A stretch of DNA of 6,576 nucleotides from CAYSPU01 sp964432995 (lineage in GTDB: Bacteria > Verrucomicrobiota > Verrucomicrobiia > Limisphaerales > JAHDYP01). Each line of letters begins with the position of its first letter. Positions within the stretch are counted from its first letter, which is position 1. Of the stretch, positions 5,269-6,576 are shown one piece after another. Both the position numbers and the translations under genes were made by a program. The DNA lies in the NCBI GenBank assembly GCA_964432995.1, contig CAYSPU010000300.1:1-6576 (forward strand), written 5' to 3'. The notes under the pieces are model-generated. The model did not search any database, was not told the origin of the DNA, and saw nothing but the letters and a program-made list of their open reading frames with translations.

Positions 5269-6576
5269 ATGGACTACGAAGCGGTCATCGGGCTGGAGAC
5301 GCACGTGCAGCTCAAGACGAAGTCGAAGATGTGGTGCGGGTGCGCCAACACGTTTGGCGACCCGCCCAACACGCACGTCTGCCCGGTCTGCCTGGGGTTG
5401 CCCGGGGTGCTCCCGGTGCCGAACGAGGAGGCCCTGCGGCTGACGGTGCTGACGGGTTACCTCCTGCAGTGCACGATCCCCGCGCAGGCCAAGTTCGACC
5501 GGAAGAACTACTTCTATCCGGACATGCCCAAGAACTACCAGATCACGCAATACGACCAGCCCTCGACGGCGGCGGGGGTCGTCGAGTTCGAGTTCGAGGG
5601 ACGGCTGGCGCGGGTGCGCATCACGCGCGCCCACCTCGAGGAGGATGTGGGCAAGAGTTTTCACTTCGAGCGCAGCAGCGGGCTGGACTTCAATCGGGCG
5701 GGCGTGCCGCTGCTGGAGATCGTTTCCGAGCCCGATCTGACGAGCGCCGACATGGCCTTCGAGTATCTGAACGCGCTCAAGGAGATCCTGATCTACGGCG
5801 GTATCAGCGACTGCGACATGGAGAAGGGGATGGTCCGCTGCGACGTGAACGTCAGCGTCCGCCCCCGGGGAACCGCCACGCTGGGGGCGAAGATCGAGAT
5901 CAAGAACATGAACAGTTTCAGCGGGGTGCGGCGCGCCTTGAGTTACGAGATACCGCGCCAGATCGAGGTGTTGCAGGGTGGCGGCCAACTGCGGCAGGAG
6001 ACCCGCCGGTGGGATGATGTGGCCGGGATCACGGAGCCGATGCGGACCAAGGAGGAGGCTCATGACTATCGTTACTTCCCGGAGCCGGACCTGATGCCCA
6101 TGGCGCCCACCGCATCGTGGCTGGCCGAAGTTCGCGCCCGCAGCGTGGAGCTGCCTCTGGCGCGGAAGCAGCGGTTCATGCGGGAGTTTCAGTTGCCCGC
6201 GGGCGACGCGGAGGTGTTCAAGAACGACGTGTCGCTGGGGGACTACTTCGAGCGTCTCGCCGGTTCCGCCAGGAAGCCCAAGGCCCTCGCCAACTGGGTC
6301 ATCAACAACCTCCGCGCCAAGATGGCCGAGTCCGGCACCGGCCTTGCCCAGCTCCGGTTCCGCCCCGAGCAACTGCTGGAGTTGGTCGACTTGGTGGATT
6401 CGGGTCGGATCAGCAGCAGCGCGGCGCAGGAGGTCTTCGCCGCGATGTTCGACGCGGGCGAGGCGCCGGCCGCGGTGGTCGAGCGTCGGGGCCTGGCGCA
6501 AGTCAGCGACGCGGGGGCGATCGAGCAGCTCTGCGCCGCGGTGATTGGCGAGAATCCGAAGTCGGCGGCCGATTTC
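5269..6576 (+). CDS. gatB: Asp/Glu-tRNA amidotransferase subunit GatB, 3' partial
   Basis: The frame opens at ATG 5269 (MDYEAVIGLETHVQL) and stays open for 436 codons to the window end; roughly 40 residues of a normal GatB (about 480) are missing. GatB binds the misacylated tRNA, phosphorylates its Glu or Asp side chain with ATP, and amidates it using ammonia from GatA. Visible features: metal-centre region with His12, four-cysteine zinc motif Cys23-x-Cys25 and Cys38-x2-Cys41, HLEEDVGKS (122-130), the GatB signature LDFNRAGVPLLE (139-150), EIKNMNSF (210-217), and DYRYFPEPDL (266-275). The helical tail domain that contacts the tRNA elbow begins near NWVINNL (342 on). A weak GGAAG lies six bases ahead of the ATG. 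It follows gatA by 93 nt that contain a palindromic element. No internal stop or frameshift is present. Confidence 0.96.
   Translation, partial: MDYEAVIGLETHVQLKTKSKMWCGCANTFGDPPNTHVCPVCLGLPGVLPVPNEEALRLTVLTGYLLQCTIPAQAKFDRKNYFYPDMPKNYQITQYDQPSTAAGVVEFEFEGRLARVRITRAHLEEDVGKSFHFERSSGLDFNRAGVPLLEIVSEPDLTSADMAFEYLNALKEILIYGGISDCDMEKGMVRCDVNVSVRPRGTATLGAKIEIKNMNSFSGVRRALSYEIPRQIEVLQGGGQLRQETRRWDDVAGITEPMRTKEEAHDYRYFPEPDLMPMAPTASWLAEVRARSVELPLARKQRFMREFQLPAGDAEVFKNDVSLGDYFERLAGSARKPKALANWVINNLRAKMAESGTGLAQLRFRPEQLLELVDLVDSGRISSSAAQEVFAAMFDAGEAPAAVVERRGLAQVSDAGAIEQLCAAVIGENPKSAADF

Noticed and set aside
5247..6017. A 256-codon + strand open frame overlapping gatB
   Set aside because: It is in another frame of gatB and is Arg/Gly/Ala-rich with no conserved motifs; the true gatB frame begins at 5269 and runs to the window end without a stop.
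5161..6501. A 446-codon open frame on the - strand
   Set aside because: It is antisense to gatB, which has all its family signatures in the + frame. The antisense protein has no recognisable motifs and biased composition.

Overview
The window carries a co-oriented block of seven protein genes on the + strand of a GC-rich, Gram-negative (LPS-making) bacterium. LptB and an OstA-type Lpt protein, an HprK/HPr pair, a complete-type GatCAB amidotransferase, weak Shine-Dalgarno signals and hairpin-rich intergenic repeats together fit a Verrucomicrobiota-like organism. That placement is an inference from gene content and style; a proteobacterium or another LPS-bearing phylum is not excluded. The first 55 bases are almost pure G and look like a sequencing or assembly artefact at a contig edge.

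Layout. (1) 57-626: C-terminal part of an OstA/LptA/LptC-like periplasmic LPS-transport protein, overlapping by ATGA with (2) lptB (623-1345), the ATPase of the LPS export transporter. (3) hprK (1348-2295), HPr kinase/phosphorylase, only 2 nt after lptB. (4) an HPr-like phosphocarrier (2341-2637) with both the His and the Ser phosphorylation sites. (5) gatC (2703-2993). (6) a small VOC/glyoxalase-fold protein (3100-3453). (7) gatA (3661-5175). (8) gatB (5269 to the window end, 3' incomplete). All intergenic gaps are under 300 nt. The two largest flanking gatA (3454-3660 and 5176-5268) hold hairpin-rich, palindromic sequence that looks like dispersed non-coding repeats.

How the genes work together. 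OstA-like protein plus LptB belong to the machine that moves LPS from the inner membrane to the outer membrane. HprK would phosphorylate HPr on Ser55 in response to ATP/metabolite status, a regulatory pair that sits beside lptB much as the nitrogen-PTS genes do in Proteobacteria. GatC, GatA and GatB form the amidotransferase that makes Gln-tRNA(Gln) and/or Asn-tRNA(Asn) from misacylated precursors.

Most notable points: HprK has leucine where the family's active-site histidine should be, although the other catalytic positions checked are intact; the gatA stop codon is the first three bases of a 68-bp palindromic repeat-like element; and gatC is separated from gatA by a VOC gene and hairpin-rich DNA. 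No clearly new defence, mobile or biosynthetic system is visible; this is mostly housekeeping sequence with a few unusual details.
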